The notes: generated by a model not told the origin, from the sequence alone. A DNA stretch of 16,597 nucleotides from JAWVZU01 sp033722075 (GCA_033722075.1 JAWVZU010000051.1:1-16597), one strand, 5' to 3'. Positions 6,454 to 14,792 are shown, counted from the stretch's first letter. Made by a program: numbers and translations.

Positions 6454-6495
6454 CACCTCACCCCCAGCCCCTCTCCCCGGAGCGGAGAGGGGAGA
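6454..6495 (+). repeat. C-rich palindromic repeat B (copy 3)
   Basis: CACCTCACCCCCAGCCCCTC is followed by a TCCCCGGAGCGGAGAGGGGA hairpin half. It starts 3 nt after the stop codon of the acidic repeat protein gene. Confidence 0.75.
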
Positions 6496-6659
6496 CAAGC
6501 GGCTTTTCTGCATATCGCGAAAGCGATCCCTTTCCTGCTTTTCCCGTTTTCCTGTTGACCGCTCTATCCCCGGGAGCGGAGAGGGGAGACAAGCGGTTTT
6601 TCTGCATATCGCGAAAGCGATCCCTTTCCTGTCTTTCCCGTTTTCCTGTTGACCGCTCT
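6481..6659 (+). repeat. Tandem pair of repeat A (two 85-bp copies, 94-bp period)
   Basis: The two copies (6481-6565 and 6575-6659) differ at only a few positions. Each has AGCGGAGAGGGGAGACAAGC, then a hairpin ATCGC-GAAA-GCGAT (6514-6527 in copy 1), then pyrimidine tracts TTTCCTG, TTTCCCG, TTTTCCTG and the end TTGACCGCTCT. More copies lie at 1420-1468, 1549-1590 and 6755-6807. The whole space 6451-6910 between convergent genes is repeat DNA; I see no gene in it. Confidence 0.85.
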
Positions 6660-6754
6660 TCCGCGCCAGCACATGTCCAGTTCGGCGTACGCCGCGTACG
6701 CATTAGAACGCTTCACGTCTCCATGTCTTCACGGTTCCGCTCTGGTCCCGCACA

Positions 6755-6807
6755 GCGGTCTTTTCCTGTCTTTCCCGTTTTCCTGTTATCCGCTCTTCCG
6801 CGCCAGC
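6755..6807 (+). repeat. Interspersed repeat A, partial copy
   Basis: AGCGGTCTTTTCCTGTCTTT followed by CCCGTTTTCCTGTTATCCGC and TCTTCCGCGCCAGC. It matches the 3' part of the second tandem copy and the sequence after it (6627-6670), so the repeat boundary extends to CGCGCCAGC. Confidence 0.7.
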
Positions 6808-6818
6808 GGCTTCTTTGC

Positions 6819-6862
6819 CACCTCACCCCCGACCCCTCTCCCCCAGAGGCGGAGAGGGGAGA
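6819..6862 (+). repeat. C-rich palindromic repeat B (copy 4)
   Basis: CCACCTCACCCCCGACCCCT, then a CTCCCCC and GGAGAGGGGAG hairpin. It lies about 50 nt past the stop codon of the ABC permease gene, and its hairpin may help end the carotenoid operon transcript, although no T run follows. Confidence 0.7.
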
Positions 6863-6910
6863 TAACCCGCGCTTGTGTGGAAGAAGCCGCAACGCTGGTA
6901 AGGCCGGCGG

Positions 6911-8059
6911 TCACACCCGCTCCCAGCGGCGCGCCAGAAGACGGGCGATCAGTAGAAACACGACCGTCGTTCCCGCGAGGACCGCGAGCTCGGGGGTGAG
7001 CCCGCTCACCGGGCTGTCGTACCAGAACACCTTCTGATAACCGTCCAGGGCCCACGCGTTGAAGGTGATGCGGCCGAGCGTCTGCATCTGTTCGGGCATC
7101 AGGAAACGCGGGAAGAGGTTGCCGCCGAGGGCGGCAAGGATCAGGACCACCACCATGGAGGTGGCGACCAGCTGCTCACGGCTGCGGCAAAGCAACGCGA
7201 GGATCATGCCGAAGGCCGCGGCCGCAGCGGCGGTCGCCAGCGTGATCACCGCAAAGCCCGCAAGATGCCCTGCGGTCCAAAGCGGTAGCCCGAAGGCCAA
7301 CGCCGCCCAGATGAACATCACGGTAACCTGCAACACGCCGAGCGTAAGAAGAAAAAGCCAGCGGCCGAATAGCAGGCGATTGATCCCCAGACGACTCGTC
7401 AGCAGGCGTTCGAGCACACCCGTCTCCTGTTCGTCGATGAACTGGGCACTGCGGTTGCTCATGGAGAACAGGAGGAACAACACGCCCAGACCGGCCGCGA
7501 AATAGGCGATCGATGGGCGCTTTTCGCCCCGGCCGATGGCGTCGACCACGACGATATCCAGCGGACCCGCTTCGGGCTGACTCTCGAACTCCTCCTCCGC
7601 AAGCAGGTAGCCCGCTTCCAGCGTCGCGGCGTTCAGCAGCCCACTGATGGCCCGGACGGCGATCGGGTTGGAGGTATCGGCGAGGAGTTCCACCCGGGCC
7701 GTTTCGCCTGCGTCGATGACATCATCGAAATCCTCGGGAAGCACGATCGCCGCCCCGGCAATTCCGGCCAGCACTGCCTGCAGGGCCTGCTCGCGACCGT
7801 TCTCGTCGCCAGGCCCCGTGCGAAGGACCACCTGCAGCTCACCCTGTTCCGCCAACCGCTCCATCATCTGGGCGCTGATCTCGCCCCGGCTCGGATTGAC
7901 CAGCGCGATGTCGATGGTCTGGGCGCCTGCCTCGTCCAGATCGCCGAACACGGCGGCGAAGATCGAAAAGAAGACAATGGGCAGCAGAAAGGTCAGCACG
8001 AGCGCGGTTCTGTCCCGGCCCAGATTCATCCAGCTGACCAGAAAAATGGCCCGGATCAT
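6911..8059 (-). CDS. ABC-2 type transporter permease
   Basis: Membrane half of an ABC exporter, 382 residues. One N-terminal transmembrane helix (about 12-36, ALVLTFLLPIVFFSIFAAVF) is followed by a large extracytoplasmic domain of about 170 residues, then about five helices from residue 215 on, including the ABC-2 segment AAFGMILALLCRSREQLVAT and LAALGGNLFPRFLMPEQM. This YhgE/NatB-like layout is common in exporters of lipids, drugs or polymers. The ATG (8059-8057) overlaps the stop codon of the upstream ATPase gene (ATGA), which implies translational coupling. It is the last gene of the carotenoid operon. Its substrate is not known; a carotenoid glycoside or ester is an inference from context. 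Confidence 0.9.
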   Translation of the reverse strand: MIRAIFLVSWMNLGRDRTALVLTFLLPIVFFSIFAAVFGDLDEAGAQTIDIALVNPSRGEISAQMMERLAEQGELQVVLRTGPGDENGREQALQAVLAGIAGAAIVLPEDFDDVIDAGETARVELLADTSNPIAVRAISGLLNAATLEAGYLLAEEEFESQPEAGPLDIVVVDAIGRGEKRPSIAYFAAGLGVLFLLFSMSNRSAQFIDEQETGVLERLLTSRLGINRLLFGRWLFLLTLGVLQVTVMFIWAALAFGLPLWTAGHLAGFAVITLATAAAAAAFGMILALLCRSREQLVATSMVVVLILAALGGNLFPRFLMPEQMQTLGRITFNAWALDGYQKVFWYDSPVSGLTPELAVLAGTTVVFLLIARLLARRWERV

Positions 8060-8982
8060 GACGGACGCTCCGCAACCGGTTCGCCGGTGAAGTGCACGAA
8101 CACGTCTTCCAGATCCGGGGGATCGACGGATACCTCGACCACCTCCAGGCCAGCGTCTGAGATGGCCTCCAGCAGGGTCGCCAGGTCTGCTGCGATGGAC
8201 GCCACCTGCCCTTCGATCCGGCGTCCGTGGAGCCGGAACCCGGCCGGCAGTTGCACCCCCGCCGGCTCCGACGCCAGCGTCACCCGGCACCGATGGCGGG
8301 TTAGCCGTCCGGCCTGGGCCAGCTGTCCCACCGTGCCCGAGGCCAGCACCTGTCCCGCCCGCATGATCAGCACCCGGTCACAGCTGGCTTCGACGGTTTC
8401 CAGTTCGTGGGTACTTTCGAGAATGGCCACGCCGCGATGGCGCAGGTCGCTGAGCAGGCGATGGATCTGTTCCCGGCTGGGCACATCCAGGCCGACGGTC
8501 GGCTCGTCCATGAGCACCAGGGCCGGCTCGTGCAGGATCCCGCAGGCGATGTTCAGCCGGCGCTGCATCCCGCCGGACAGAGTGCCCGCGGCGTCGGACG
8601 CCCGATCCTCCAGGCGGGTCCAGTCGAGTGCCTCGGACACCCGCTCCTGAAGCCGCGCCGGCGGGACACCGTGAATCCGCGCAAACACGGCAAGATTTTC
8701 GCGCACGCTCAGGTGGGGATAGATGGCAATCCGCTGAGGCACGATTCCGAGCCGCTCCCGCGCCTCGGGGCTACCCGCCGGATTGCCGGCCAGGCGGATC
8801 GAGCCGGCGTCCAGCGCGACCCGGTCGGCGATGGCTCGCATAAGGGTGGTCTTGCCGGCCCCGTTGGCGCCCAGCAGGGCGACCCACTCGCCGGGCGCCA
8901 CGCTGAGGTCGACGCCGTCCAGGGCCGGTGTGTCTCCGAAGCGGCGACTTGCACCAGCGACCTCGAGAGCCGGGCGGTTCAC
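8056..8982 (-). CDS. ABC transporter ATP-binding protein
   Basis: Nucleotide-binding subunit, 308 residues, partner of the ABC-2 permease that follows. Walker A GANGAGKT (38-45), Q-loop near Q83, signature LSGGMQ (135-140), Walker B LVLMDEPTVGLD (155-166) and H-loop H192 (STHELE) are all intact, so it should hydrolyse ATP. About 80 residues after the core (220-308) form a C-terminal extension of the DrrA/CcmA type, ending in DLEDVFVHFTGE. The frame is open far upstream, but the GTG at 8982-8980 is the likely start because it overlaps the stop codon of the glycosyltransferase gene (GTGA) and leads directly into the ATPase fold. Confidence 0.93.
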   Translation of the reverse strand: MNRPALEVAGASRRFGDTPALDGVDLSVAPGEWVALLGANGAGKTTLMRAIADRVALDAGSIRLAGNPAGSPEARERLGIVPQRIAIYPHLSVRENLAVFARIHGVPPARLQERVSEALDWTRLEDRASDAAGTLSGGMQRRLNIACGILHEPALVLMDEPTVGLDVPSREQIHRLLSDLRHRGVAILESTHELETVEASCDRVLIMRAGQVLASGTVGQLAQAGRLTRHRCRVTLASEPAGVQLPAGFRLHGRRIEGQVASIAADLATLLEAISDAGLEVVEVSVDPPDLEDVFVHFTGEPVAERPS

Positions 8983-10085
8983 GCCGGCGCCCGCCCCTTC
9001 CAACCCACCGGCCGCCCCCGGATTCGCCGCCACAAGGCGTACCACTGGATGGCGACGATGAGGATGATGCCCACGGGATGCAGGGCCACGCCGAGCCACG
9101 ACTGCCGAAACCGCGTTGCCAGGATCACCCGTGCGCCCAGCGTGAGCCCGACTGCGGTGAGGGCCATCGGGAGCCGGGGATCGCCAAGGAGCGCCAGCGA
9201 CAGGACGAACGGCAGGACGTGGCCGCCCAACAGCAGGACCGTCCACGGAACGATGGCGCCGGCCGATCCCATGCCCTCATGCGCGTTCTTGGCAAAACCC
9301 TGGAACAGTTCACCCAGCCCCCGGTACATCCGACAGTTGGCCAGGCCGGTCAGGTCCACGAGGTCGGTCCGGAACCCGGCCGTGCGAAAGGCCTTGGGGA
9401 GGCGTACGCCGTCGTGCATGGATTCCCGGATCACACCGTGACCGCCAACCTCTTCGTAAGCCTCGCGACGGGCAAGAAACAGCTGACCGCAGCCGGCCGC
9501 GAAGGCCACCCGCCGCGAGCACCGCATGCCGATCAGCGGCAGGTAGCCAAGCAGGACCAGGTGGATCAGCGGAATGACCGCTTTCTCGCCCCAGGTCCCG
9601 GTCTTCTGGTAGGGGAAGCCGCTCAGCAGGTCGGTCCGGCGCCGGCGCGCTTCGGCGATCAGCCGCGGTACGGCCCCGGGTGCAATTCGCACATCGGCAT
9701 CGAGGAACAGGAACCAGCCATGGCGCGCAACGCCGGCCAGCTGGCGACAGGCATATTGCTTCCCGCACCAGCCCTCGGCCAGCGCCTTGCCGGAAATCAG
9801 GCGCACCCGGCCATCCGCCTCGGCCAGCTCCCGAACCCGGTCGGCGGTGCCATCCGAGGAGCCATCATCCAGGACGACCACTTCCAGCGGACCGTCGCTC
9901 GCGGCCAGCGCCGAGCGGACCGCGGCCTGAATCCCAGGCGCCTCGTTGCGAGCCGGAATCAGGATCGAAACGCCGTCCGTCTCACCGGGGCCGGCCGGAC
10001 CGGGCGGGCGATAGAAGAACAGGTTCATCATGACCATCAGTGTCGGGATGAGCGCCAGGATGAAAATGATCCACAGGAGCGTCAT
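8979..10085 (-). CDS. Membrane glycosyltransferase family 2, CrtQ/CruC-like
   Basis: A 368-residue GT-A glycosyltransferase with an N-terminal anchor (about 1-24) and C-terminal hydrophobic helices (about 285-350). Motifs: VSILIPARNEAP (39-50), VVLDDGSSDGTAD with D73/D74, GWCGKQYACRQ (about 105-115), the metal-binding DAD at 129-131, and CRMYRGLGELFQGFAKNAHEG. The GK-x-x-AC block and the RMY...GF.K ending resemble staphylococcal CrtQ and chlorobial CruC, which attach glucose to carotenoid end groups; HpnB-like enzymes are a more distant alternative. The ATG (10085-10083) overlaps the acyltransferase stop codon (ATGA). With the two desaturases and the acyltransferase it suggests a carotenoid glycosyl ester as product. 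The sugar and acceptor are inferred. Confidence 0.85.
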   Translation of the reverse strand: MTLLWIIFILALIPTLMVMMNLFFYRPPGPAGPGETDGVSILIPARNEAPGIQAAVRSALAASDGPLEVVVLDDGSSDGTADRVRELAEADGRVRLISGKALAEGWCGKQYACRQLAGVARHGWFLFLDADVRIAPGAVPRLIAEARRRRTDLLSGFPYQKTGTWGEKAVIPLIHLVLLGYLPLIGMRCSRRVAFAAGCGQLFLARREAYEEVGGHGVIRESMHDGVRLPKAFRTAGFRTDLVDLTGLANCRMYRGLGELFQGFAKNAHEGMGSAGAIVPWTVLLLGGHVLPFVLSLALLGDPRLPMALTAVGLTLGARVILATRFRQSWLGVALHPVGIILIVAIQWYALWRRIRGRPVGWKGRAPA

Positions 10086-10876
10086 TTCTCACCCCGCTTC
10101 GATGCAGCAGCGTGGGAAGGATCGAAGGAGCGGCCGGTCAGCCAGGCCTTGAGACGCTTCCCGGCATCATAGATGCCGCCCACCCCGGTGCCGCCCTCTA
10201 CGATGCTGACGAACGCTGCAGGATCCCGAGCCATGGCGCCCTCTGCCAGCCGATCGAGAGTCTCTTCGAGGCGATGCTCGAGGTACCGATTGAGCTCCTC
10301 TACCGGCATCTCTGCCCGGCGCTCGTCCGCCTCGATCAGGTTGCCGAAACGCACCAGGGCTTCCGGCGCCCGCTCGTCCCAGAACGGATACTCGATCGCC
10401 ACCGGTACGGCGGGCACTTCGGGATGACGTCGCAGCAGGTGGGCCACACCGGGCTGCAGGCGAACGGGCCGCGCCCGAGGGTCCCGGAATTCGCCCTCCG
10501 GCGTGATGCCCAGGATCGTTCGCGGGCGGGCGAGAATCGCGTCCGCGGTGCGCAGAAACCGGCTCAGACCGGTGCGGCTGTCGGGATCCACGCCGAACAG
10601 TCCGAGACGGCCGAGGAACTTGTAGCGATCGATGACGGCAGAGTCGATCGGTCCGTAGCCGTCCCGGCCGGGATAGTACTCGCTCACAACCAGCATGAGC
10701 AGGATCGGATCCCACCATGAGGGATGATTGCAATACAGAATGAACGGCTTATCGCCGAACTCGGGCGGCCGGCCATCAAGGGCGATGCGCACGCCCGTGA
10801 AGTGTCGCGCAAAGTAGCGCCGGAGGTAGCGGGTGAAGAACCTCAGGGTCCGGCGCGAAATGGGCGGGGTATTCAT
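10082..10876 (-). CDS. PlsC-type 1-acyl-glycerol-3-phosphate acyltransferase family protein
   Basis: A 264-residue acyltransferase. The catalytic H(X)4D is H51-D56 in CNHPSWWDP, and the second motif is TPEGEFRDP (about 125-133), replacing the usual EGTRS; ITPEGEFR shows it is not a canonical phospholipid enzyme. Members of this fold acylate glycosylated carotenoids in some pathways (CruD-like), and staphylococcal CrtO does the same job in staphyloxanthin synthesis. I infer the same role here from its place between the desaturases and the glycosyltransferase. The frame is open upstream to 11245, overlapping the desaturase gene, but the ATG at 10876 lies 38 nt after the desaturase stop codon and precedes the basic amphipathic start MNTPPISRRTLRFF, so it is preferred. 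Its 3' end overlaps the next gene. Confidence 0.87.
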   Translation of the reverse strand: MNTPPISRRTLRFFTRYLRRYFARHFTGVRIALDGRPPEFGDKPFILYCNHPSWWDPILLMLVVSEYYPGRDGYGPIDSAVIDRYKFLGRLGLFGVDPDSRTGLSRFLRTADAILARPRTILGITPEGEFRDPRARPVRLQPGVAHLLRRHPEVPAVPVAIEYPFWDERAPEALVRFGNLIEADERRAEMPVEELNRYLEHRLEETLDRLAEGAMARDPAAFVSIVEGGTGVGGIYDAGKRLKAWLTGRSFDPSHAAASKRGEK

Positions 10877-10914
10877 CGGCTTCTCAGCAGGCCGGAAGTG
10901 GATTGCTGTGGCCG

Positions 10915-12477
10915 CTAGTGTACCTCGGCCTCCACCGCTTCCGCAGCCTTGGACGCCTCCGTCCACCCGGCACTGCGGGCATCCTGGTCCAGGGTATCTC
11001 CCGCGATCCACCCGGACATCAGCACCATGGGCATGCCGGGCCCGGGATGCGCCGCGCCTCCTGCCAGGTAGAGATTCTGCACGTCCCGGGAGCGGTTTCC
11101 GGGCTTGAACGCGCCATTGAACAAACCATGGCTGGCAAGGCCGTAAATAGCCCCGTCCAGCACCCGGTAGCGCTCGTGGATGTCCTGAGGCGTGAGGGCT
11201 GATTCGGTGACGATCCGGTCCTCGATATCGTTCATGCCCGCGCAACGCTTCAGCTTGTCGAGAATCACCTGGCGATATTCCGGGAACATCTTCTGCCAGT
11301 CGTGTTCGGGTCGAAGGTACGGCGTGTGGACCAGCACATACAGGGCTTCGCCGCCGTCCGGAGCGACGCCCGTTTCGGTCCGTCCGGGTGCTGCCAGATA
11401 GCAGGTCGGATCCGGCGCCGGAACACCGCGCCCGTAGATGTGCTCGAACTCGATCTCCGCGCTGGCCGAGAAGACGAAGTTGTGGTGGGCCACCTGCTCG
11501 TAGGCTTCCTCGAGACCCAGGTAGAGGACGACACCCGAGCAGGCCGGTTCATGCTTGCGCCGCTTCAGGAACCGTTGCGCAGGCGCTCCGCCAACCAGTT
11601 CGCGCATGGTCCGAACACTGTCCATGTTCGAGACCACCGCGGCGCCCCGGATCACTTCCCCGTCCGCCGTCTTGACGCCCTTGGCGGTTCCATTTTCGAC
11701 GAGAACGCGACTGACCTCGCAGCCGGTGCGCAGCTCGACACCCTGCTCTTCCGCCAGCTTGATCAGGGCCTCGGGCACCGCCCGGGTTCCACCGATTGGA
11801 TACCAGACGCCCTCGGCAACCTGCATATGAGCGATGCTGCACAGCACCGCCGGAGATCCGAACGGTGAGGAGCCGACGTACTGGACGAAATGATCCAGAA
11901 GCTGGGCCACACGGTGGTCATCGACATGGGAGCGGATTGTCTGAGCGACGGACCGCCCCATGCGCAGCGCCATCACGTCTTTCAGGGTCGACAGCTTGAA
12001 ACTGTTCGACGCATTGAAGGTGTCCTTCATGTCCTCGACCGACTTCCAGAAGAAGAAGCGATCCGAGATGGCATGAAGTTGCTCGGCAACCCCGATGAAC
12101 TCGCGGAATCCCTTGGCGTCGTCAGCATCGGAGTAGCTCTCGATGGCGGCGGCCATGGTGTCGATGTCCTCGACCAGGTCCAGCACCGAGCCATCGTCGA
12201 AGAAGCAGCGCCACTGGGGATCCAGTTTGCGCAGGTCCAGGTAATCGTGCATTGATCGGCCGGCCTCCGAGAAGACCCGCTGCAGCACCTTGGGCATGGT
12301 GAGGATGGTCGGGCCCATATCGAAACGGAACCCATCCTGTTCCAGCACCGCCGCCTTTCCGCCAAGCCAGTCGTTGGCCTCGAGCAGCGTCACGGCATGG
12401 CCGCGCGCCGCCAGCGTATTGGCCGCGGCCAGGCCGGCAAGACCCCCGCCGATGACGATAATCCTGTCGTTGCTCAT
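10915..12477 (-). CDS. Carotenoid desaturase/oxidase, CrtI/CrtN/CrtP family (second of two)
   Basis: A 520-residue FAD-dependent oxidoreductase. The N-terminal dinucleotide site is VIGGGLAGLAAANTLAARG (about 7-25), followed by GGKAAVLEQDGFRFDMGPTI, the usual phytoene-desaturase family block. The C-terminal signature is LYLAGGAAHPGPGMPMVLMS (about 467-486). A central WYPIGGTRAVPEAL block is also typical. It is one of two different members of the family in this operon. Paired CrtN and CrtP in C30 pathways do desaturation and terminal oxidation, but I cannot tell which of the two this is. The ATG has a GGAG Shine-Dalgarno 8 nt upstream, 21 nt after the previous gene. The acidic, Ala-rich tail (SKAAEAVEAEVH) is unusual. 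Confidence 0.92.
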   Translation of the reverse strand: MSNDRIIVIGGGLAGLAAANTLAARGHAVTLLEANDWLGGKAAVLEQDGFRFDMGPTILTMPKVLQRVFSEAGRSMHDYLDLRKLDPQWRCFFDDGSVLDLVEDIDTMAAAIESYSDADDAKGFREFIGVAEQLHAISDRFFFWKSVEDMKDTFNASNSFKLSTLKDVMALRMGRSVAQTIRSHVDDHRVAQLLDHFVQYVGSSPFGSPAVLCSIAHMQVAEGVWYPIGGTRAVPEALIKLAEEQGVELRTGCEVSRVLVENGTAKGVKTADGEVIRGAAVVSNMDSVRTMRELVGGAPAQRFLKRRKHEPACSGVVLYLGLEEAYEQVAHHNFVFSASAEIEFEHIYGRGVPAPDPTCYLAAPGRTETGVAPDGGEALYVLVHTPYLRPEHDWQKMFPEYRQVILDKLKRCAGMNDIEDRIVTESALTPQDIHERYRVLDGAIYGLASHGLFNGAFKPGNRSRDVQNLYLAGGAAHPGPGMPMVLMSGWIAGDTLDQDARSAGWTEASKAAEAVEAEVH

Positions 12478-12498
12478 GATCCGTTCTCCGTGGCCGGC

Positions 12499-14040
12499 TC
12501 AGCCGGTCTTCTGTAGTGCTTCCGGCATTACGGCTGCCGGATATGATTCGCTGTCCGCAATACCCAGGTCCTCCGCGAGCAGGTCCGTGGCGATCTTGGC
12601 CGACTGAAAGATCGTCGGCAAGCCGCTACCGGGATGTGTTCCACCGCCGGTCAGGTAAACCCCGTCGAGGTCTTCAAAACGATTGCGCGGCCGCAGACTC
12701 AGCATCTGGTCCAGCGAATGGGCCATGCTGAAGGTCGCCCCGCGATAGATGTTGAGATCGGCCGCCCAGTCCGCGGGGGTGCACACATGCTCGACACGAA
12801 TTCGTGATTCGATGTTCTCGATACCGAGATGTTCTTCCAGCTGGTGCAGGGTCTGGCGCCGGAAACCCGGCTGCTCGACGGACCAGTCGATGCTGTCGTG
12901 CATGTGCGGTACGGGGACCAGCACGTAGAGCGCCGTGCATCCCGGCGGCGCCATGGTCGAGTCCGTCACGCACGGATTCTGGACGTAAAAGGACGGGTTC
13001 TGGGTCAGCTCGAAACGCGTATCGATGTCCTTCAGGTGCTCAGCGTAGCCGTCGGCCAGAAAGATCGTGTGATGCGCCAGGCCGGGGCATTCCCCTTCGA
13101 GCCCGAGATAGAGCATGAAGGTGGAGCATGAGTATTTCTTGCGCGCCAGTTTTCGGTCCGTCCAGCGGGTACGCGCGCCGTCTGGAACAAGGGTATGCAT
13201 CGCCTGGGCAAAGTCCGCATTGACGATCAACGCATCGCAGTCCAGCTGCCGCCGGTTGGTCCGCACGCCCGAGGCACGCCGACCATCCAGGAGGATTTCC
13301 TCGACCGGTTCCTCCAAGGCAATCTCGACGCCCATCTCGCGGGCGACCCGGGCCATCGCCTCGGACACGGCCCCACAGCCACCGGTCGGGTGGAACACGC
13401 CAAATTCGTATTCCATGTAGGCGAGGATGGTGAACAGGCTGGGACACCGGAAGGGCGACATGCCGAGATACTTGCTCTGGAACGAAAAGGCCAGGCGAAT
13501 GCGTTCGTCGTTGAAGAAGCGCTTCAGATCCCGGTCGACGGTGGCCCAGGGCCGCATCAGCGGAAGCAACTCGAGAAGTGGCAGCTTGAAGAAATCCCGA
13601 TGGCGCAGAAACGGCGTTTCCAGGATGGGGCGAAAACGATCCAGCTTGACCTTGTTGTCAGCCATGTAGGCATCGACGTGGGCCGCATCCTCGGGCGAAA
13701 TCGTCGCAATCTGCTCCTTGAGCCGCTCGACATGGCAGGTCGAATCGACCTGGCCGCCGCCCTCGAAGACCAGGCGGTAATTGGGGTCCAGGCGGGTCAG
13801 CTCGACTTCATCATCGAGGCTGCGCCCGCAGGCCTCGAAAATGCTGCGCAGAATGTCCGGATAGAGAAAGAACGTCGGACCACGGTCGAAGCGGAAACCG
13901 TCCGTCTCGAGAGTCGAAGTCCGCCCGCCCACCTGGCCGGCTCGTTCAAGCACGGTCACCTTGCAGCCCATCCTGGCGGCCAGCATGGCACTGGCGAGAC
14001 CGCCCGGCCCGGCACCCACGATCACGACGTTTCTGTCCAT
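12499..14040 (-). CDS. Carotenoid desaturase, CrtN/CrtI family (first of two)
   Basis: A 513-residue FAD enzyme. Motifs: VIVGAGPGGLASAMLAARMG (about 6-25), GGRTSTLETDGFRFDRGPTF (38-57), FQSKYLGMSPFRCPSLFTIL (central), FGVFHPTGGCGAVSEAMARV, SCSTFMLYLGLEG, and the C-terminal LTGGGTHPGSGLPTIFQSA (about 465-484). The FDRGPTFFLYP form and the FQSKYLGMSP block are those I associate with desaturases paired with a second CrtI-type enzyme in squalene-derived C30 carotenoid clusters. It shares only the family signatures with the second enzyme, so the two are not a recent duplication. The start ATG lies 1 nt after the stop codon of the DUF2141 gene. No crtB/crtM or hpnCDE lies in the window, so the substrate must come from elsewhere. 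Confidence 0.92.
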   Translation of the reverse strand: MDRNVVIVGAGPGGLASAMLAARMGCKVTVLERAGQVGGRTSTLETDGFRFDRGPTFFLYPDILRSIFEACGRSLDDEVELTRLDPNYRLVFEGGGQVDSTCHVERLKEQIATISPEDAAHVDAYMADNKVKLDRFRPILETPFLRHRDFFKLPLLELLPLMRPWATVDRDLKRFFNDERIRLAFSFQSKYLGMSPFRCPSLFTILAYMEYEFGVFHPTGGCGAVSEAMARVAREMGVEIALEEPVEEILLDGRRASGVRTNRRQLDCDALIVNADFAQAMHTLVPDGARTRWTDRKLARKKYSCSTFMLYLGLEGECPGLAHHTIFLADGYAEHLKDIDTRFELTQNPSFYVQNPCVTDSTMAPPGCTALYVLVPVPHMHDSIDWSVEQPGFRRQTLHQLEEHLGIENIESRIRVEHVCTPADWAADLNIYRGATFSMAHSLDQMLSLRPRNRFEDLDGVYLTGGGTHPGSGLPTIFQSAKIATDLLAEDLGIADSESYPAAVMPEALQKTG

Positions 14041-14041
14041 A

Positions 14042-14491
14042 TCAGTCTTCTCCTTGGTCGGCCCGGTCGCGATGTCTGAGTTCCAACTCCAGGGTCATCG
14101 ATCGCTCGCCGAACTCGAACGCAGCCTGCCGAAAACGCGGCGGTTTTCCGCGGCGCCGGGGCTCACCCGAAAATGCCACCGGCTCGGTCGGCCGGCCGCG
14201 GTCATCCAGGTCGAGCTCTCCGTTGCCGTTAACGTCATGAAAGGCCAGCACAGCGTACTCAGCGTAATCCAGCTCCGGCAATTCCCAGCGAATCTCCGAA
14301 GAATCGGCCGGGATTCGCCCTGCTCGGAACTCGCCCTCGCGCTCGCGGTAGCTGCCCTCGTCCGCATAGAGCGCAAGCGCAACTTCGCCCTGCTGTGATC
14401 GCAGACCTTGGACCACGACGGTGAGCGTACCGAGCGGTTCCGCGAAAGCGGAAGTCCCGATCAAAGCCAGCAGGAAAAAAATCCGTCGCAT
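14042..14491 (-). CDS. DUF2141 exported protein, first gene of the carotenoid operon
   Basis: A 149-residue protein with a signal peptide (MRRIFFLLALIGTSAFA, about 1-17) and a single DUF2141 domain: GTLTVVVQGLRSQQGEVALA, then AVLAFHDVNGNGELDLDDRG with an EF-hand-like DxNxNGxxD loop, the variant PTEPVAFSG, and PPRFRQAAFEFG. It should be periplasmic or outer-membrane associated. A TTG at 14497 is in frame, but the ATG at 14491 has AGGA 9 nt upstream and is preferred. It lies 1 nt from the first desaturase gene and probably heads the operon. The role of DUF2141 proteins is not known; placement suggests a part in locating or stabilising the pigment. No convincing sigma-70 promoter was found upstream (CATAAT occurs without a matching -35). 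Confidence 0.87.
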   Translation of the reverse strand: MRRIFFLLALIGTSAFAEPLGTLTVVVQGLRSQQGEVALALYADEGSYREREGEFRAGRIPADSSEIRWELPELDYAEYAVLAFHDVNGNGELDLDDRGRPTEPVAFSGEPRRRGKPPRFRQAAFEFGERSMTLELELRHRDRADQGED

Positions 14492-14562
14492 ACCCAAGCG
14501 TCCTGTTTAGTACGTTCATTATGTCTCAGCATGCTCCACAAGGCCTGGATCAAGGCGCGCGG

Positions 14563-14627
14563 CGCAGGCAATGGCCTGAGTCCTCAGCAAGGCACGCAGC
14601 GCCGGGTCAGGCCTTGCCTTGCCTGCG
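14563..14627. other. Long interrupted hairpin in a 300-bp non-coding space
   Basis: CGCAGGCAA (14563-14571) pairs with TTGCCTGCG (14619-14627), and inside it GGCCTGA (14573-14579) pairs with TCAGGCC (14607-14613): 16 bp in two perfect blocks. The palindromic element is bounded more widely by GTCTCAG near 14523 and CTGAGAC near 14663, an inverted repeat. It could be a REP/MITE-like element or a structured RNA. I see no gene in 14492-14792. Confidence 0.5.
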
Positions 14628-14792
14628 GGACTCGTCTGGCGGGCGGCGCTCTGGCAACCACTGAGACGCAACGACCTTTCCAAAAAGGACACTAGAGCTT
14701 GGCAACGGGCTAGATTTTTTGCGCAGAGCCGTGATGGAAGTGTTGACGGGAGATCAAGAGTTCATTCGTGGCACGAGCGGATAGCTGGGAGA

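Noticed and set aside
6555..7055. Open frames in the repeat cluster
   Set aside because: They translate the repeats (CFSRFPVDRS, LTPDPSP-type peptides) with no coding signature.
8983..9246. Longer N-terminus for the ABC ATPase
   Set aside because: Low-complexity Arg/Pro/Gly sequence antiparallel to nothing conserved; the GTG overlapping the preceding stop codon is a normal operon junction.
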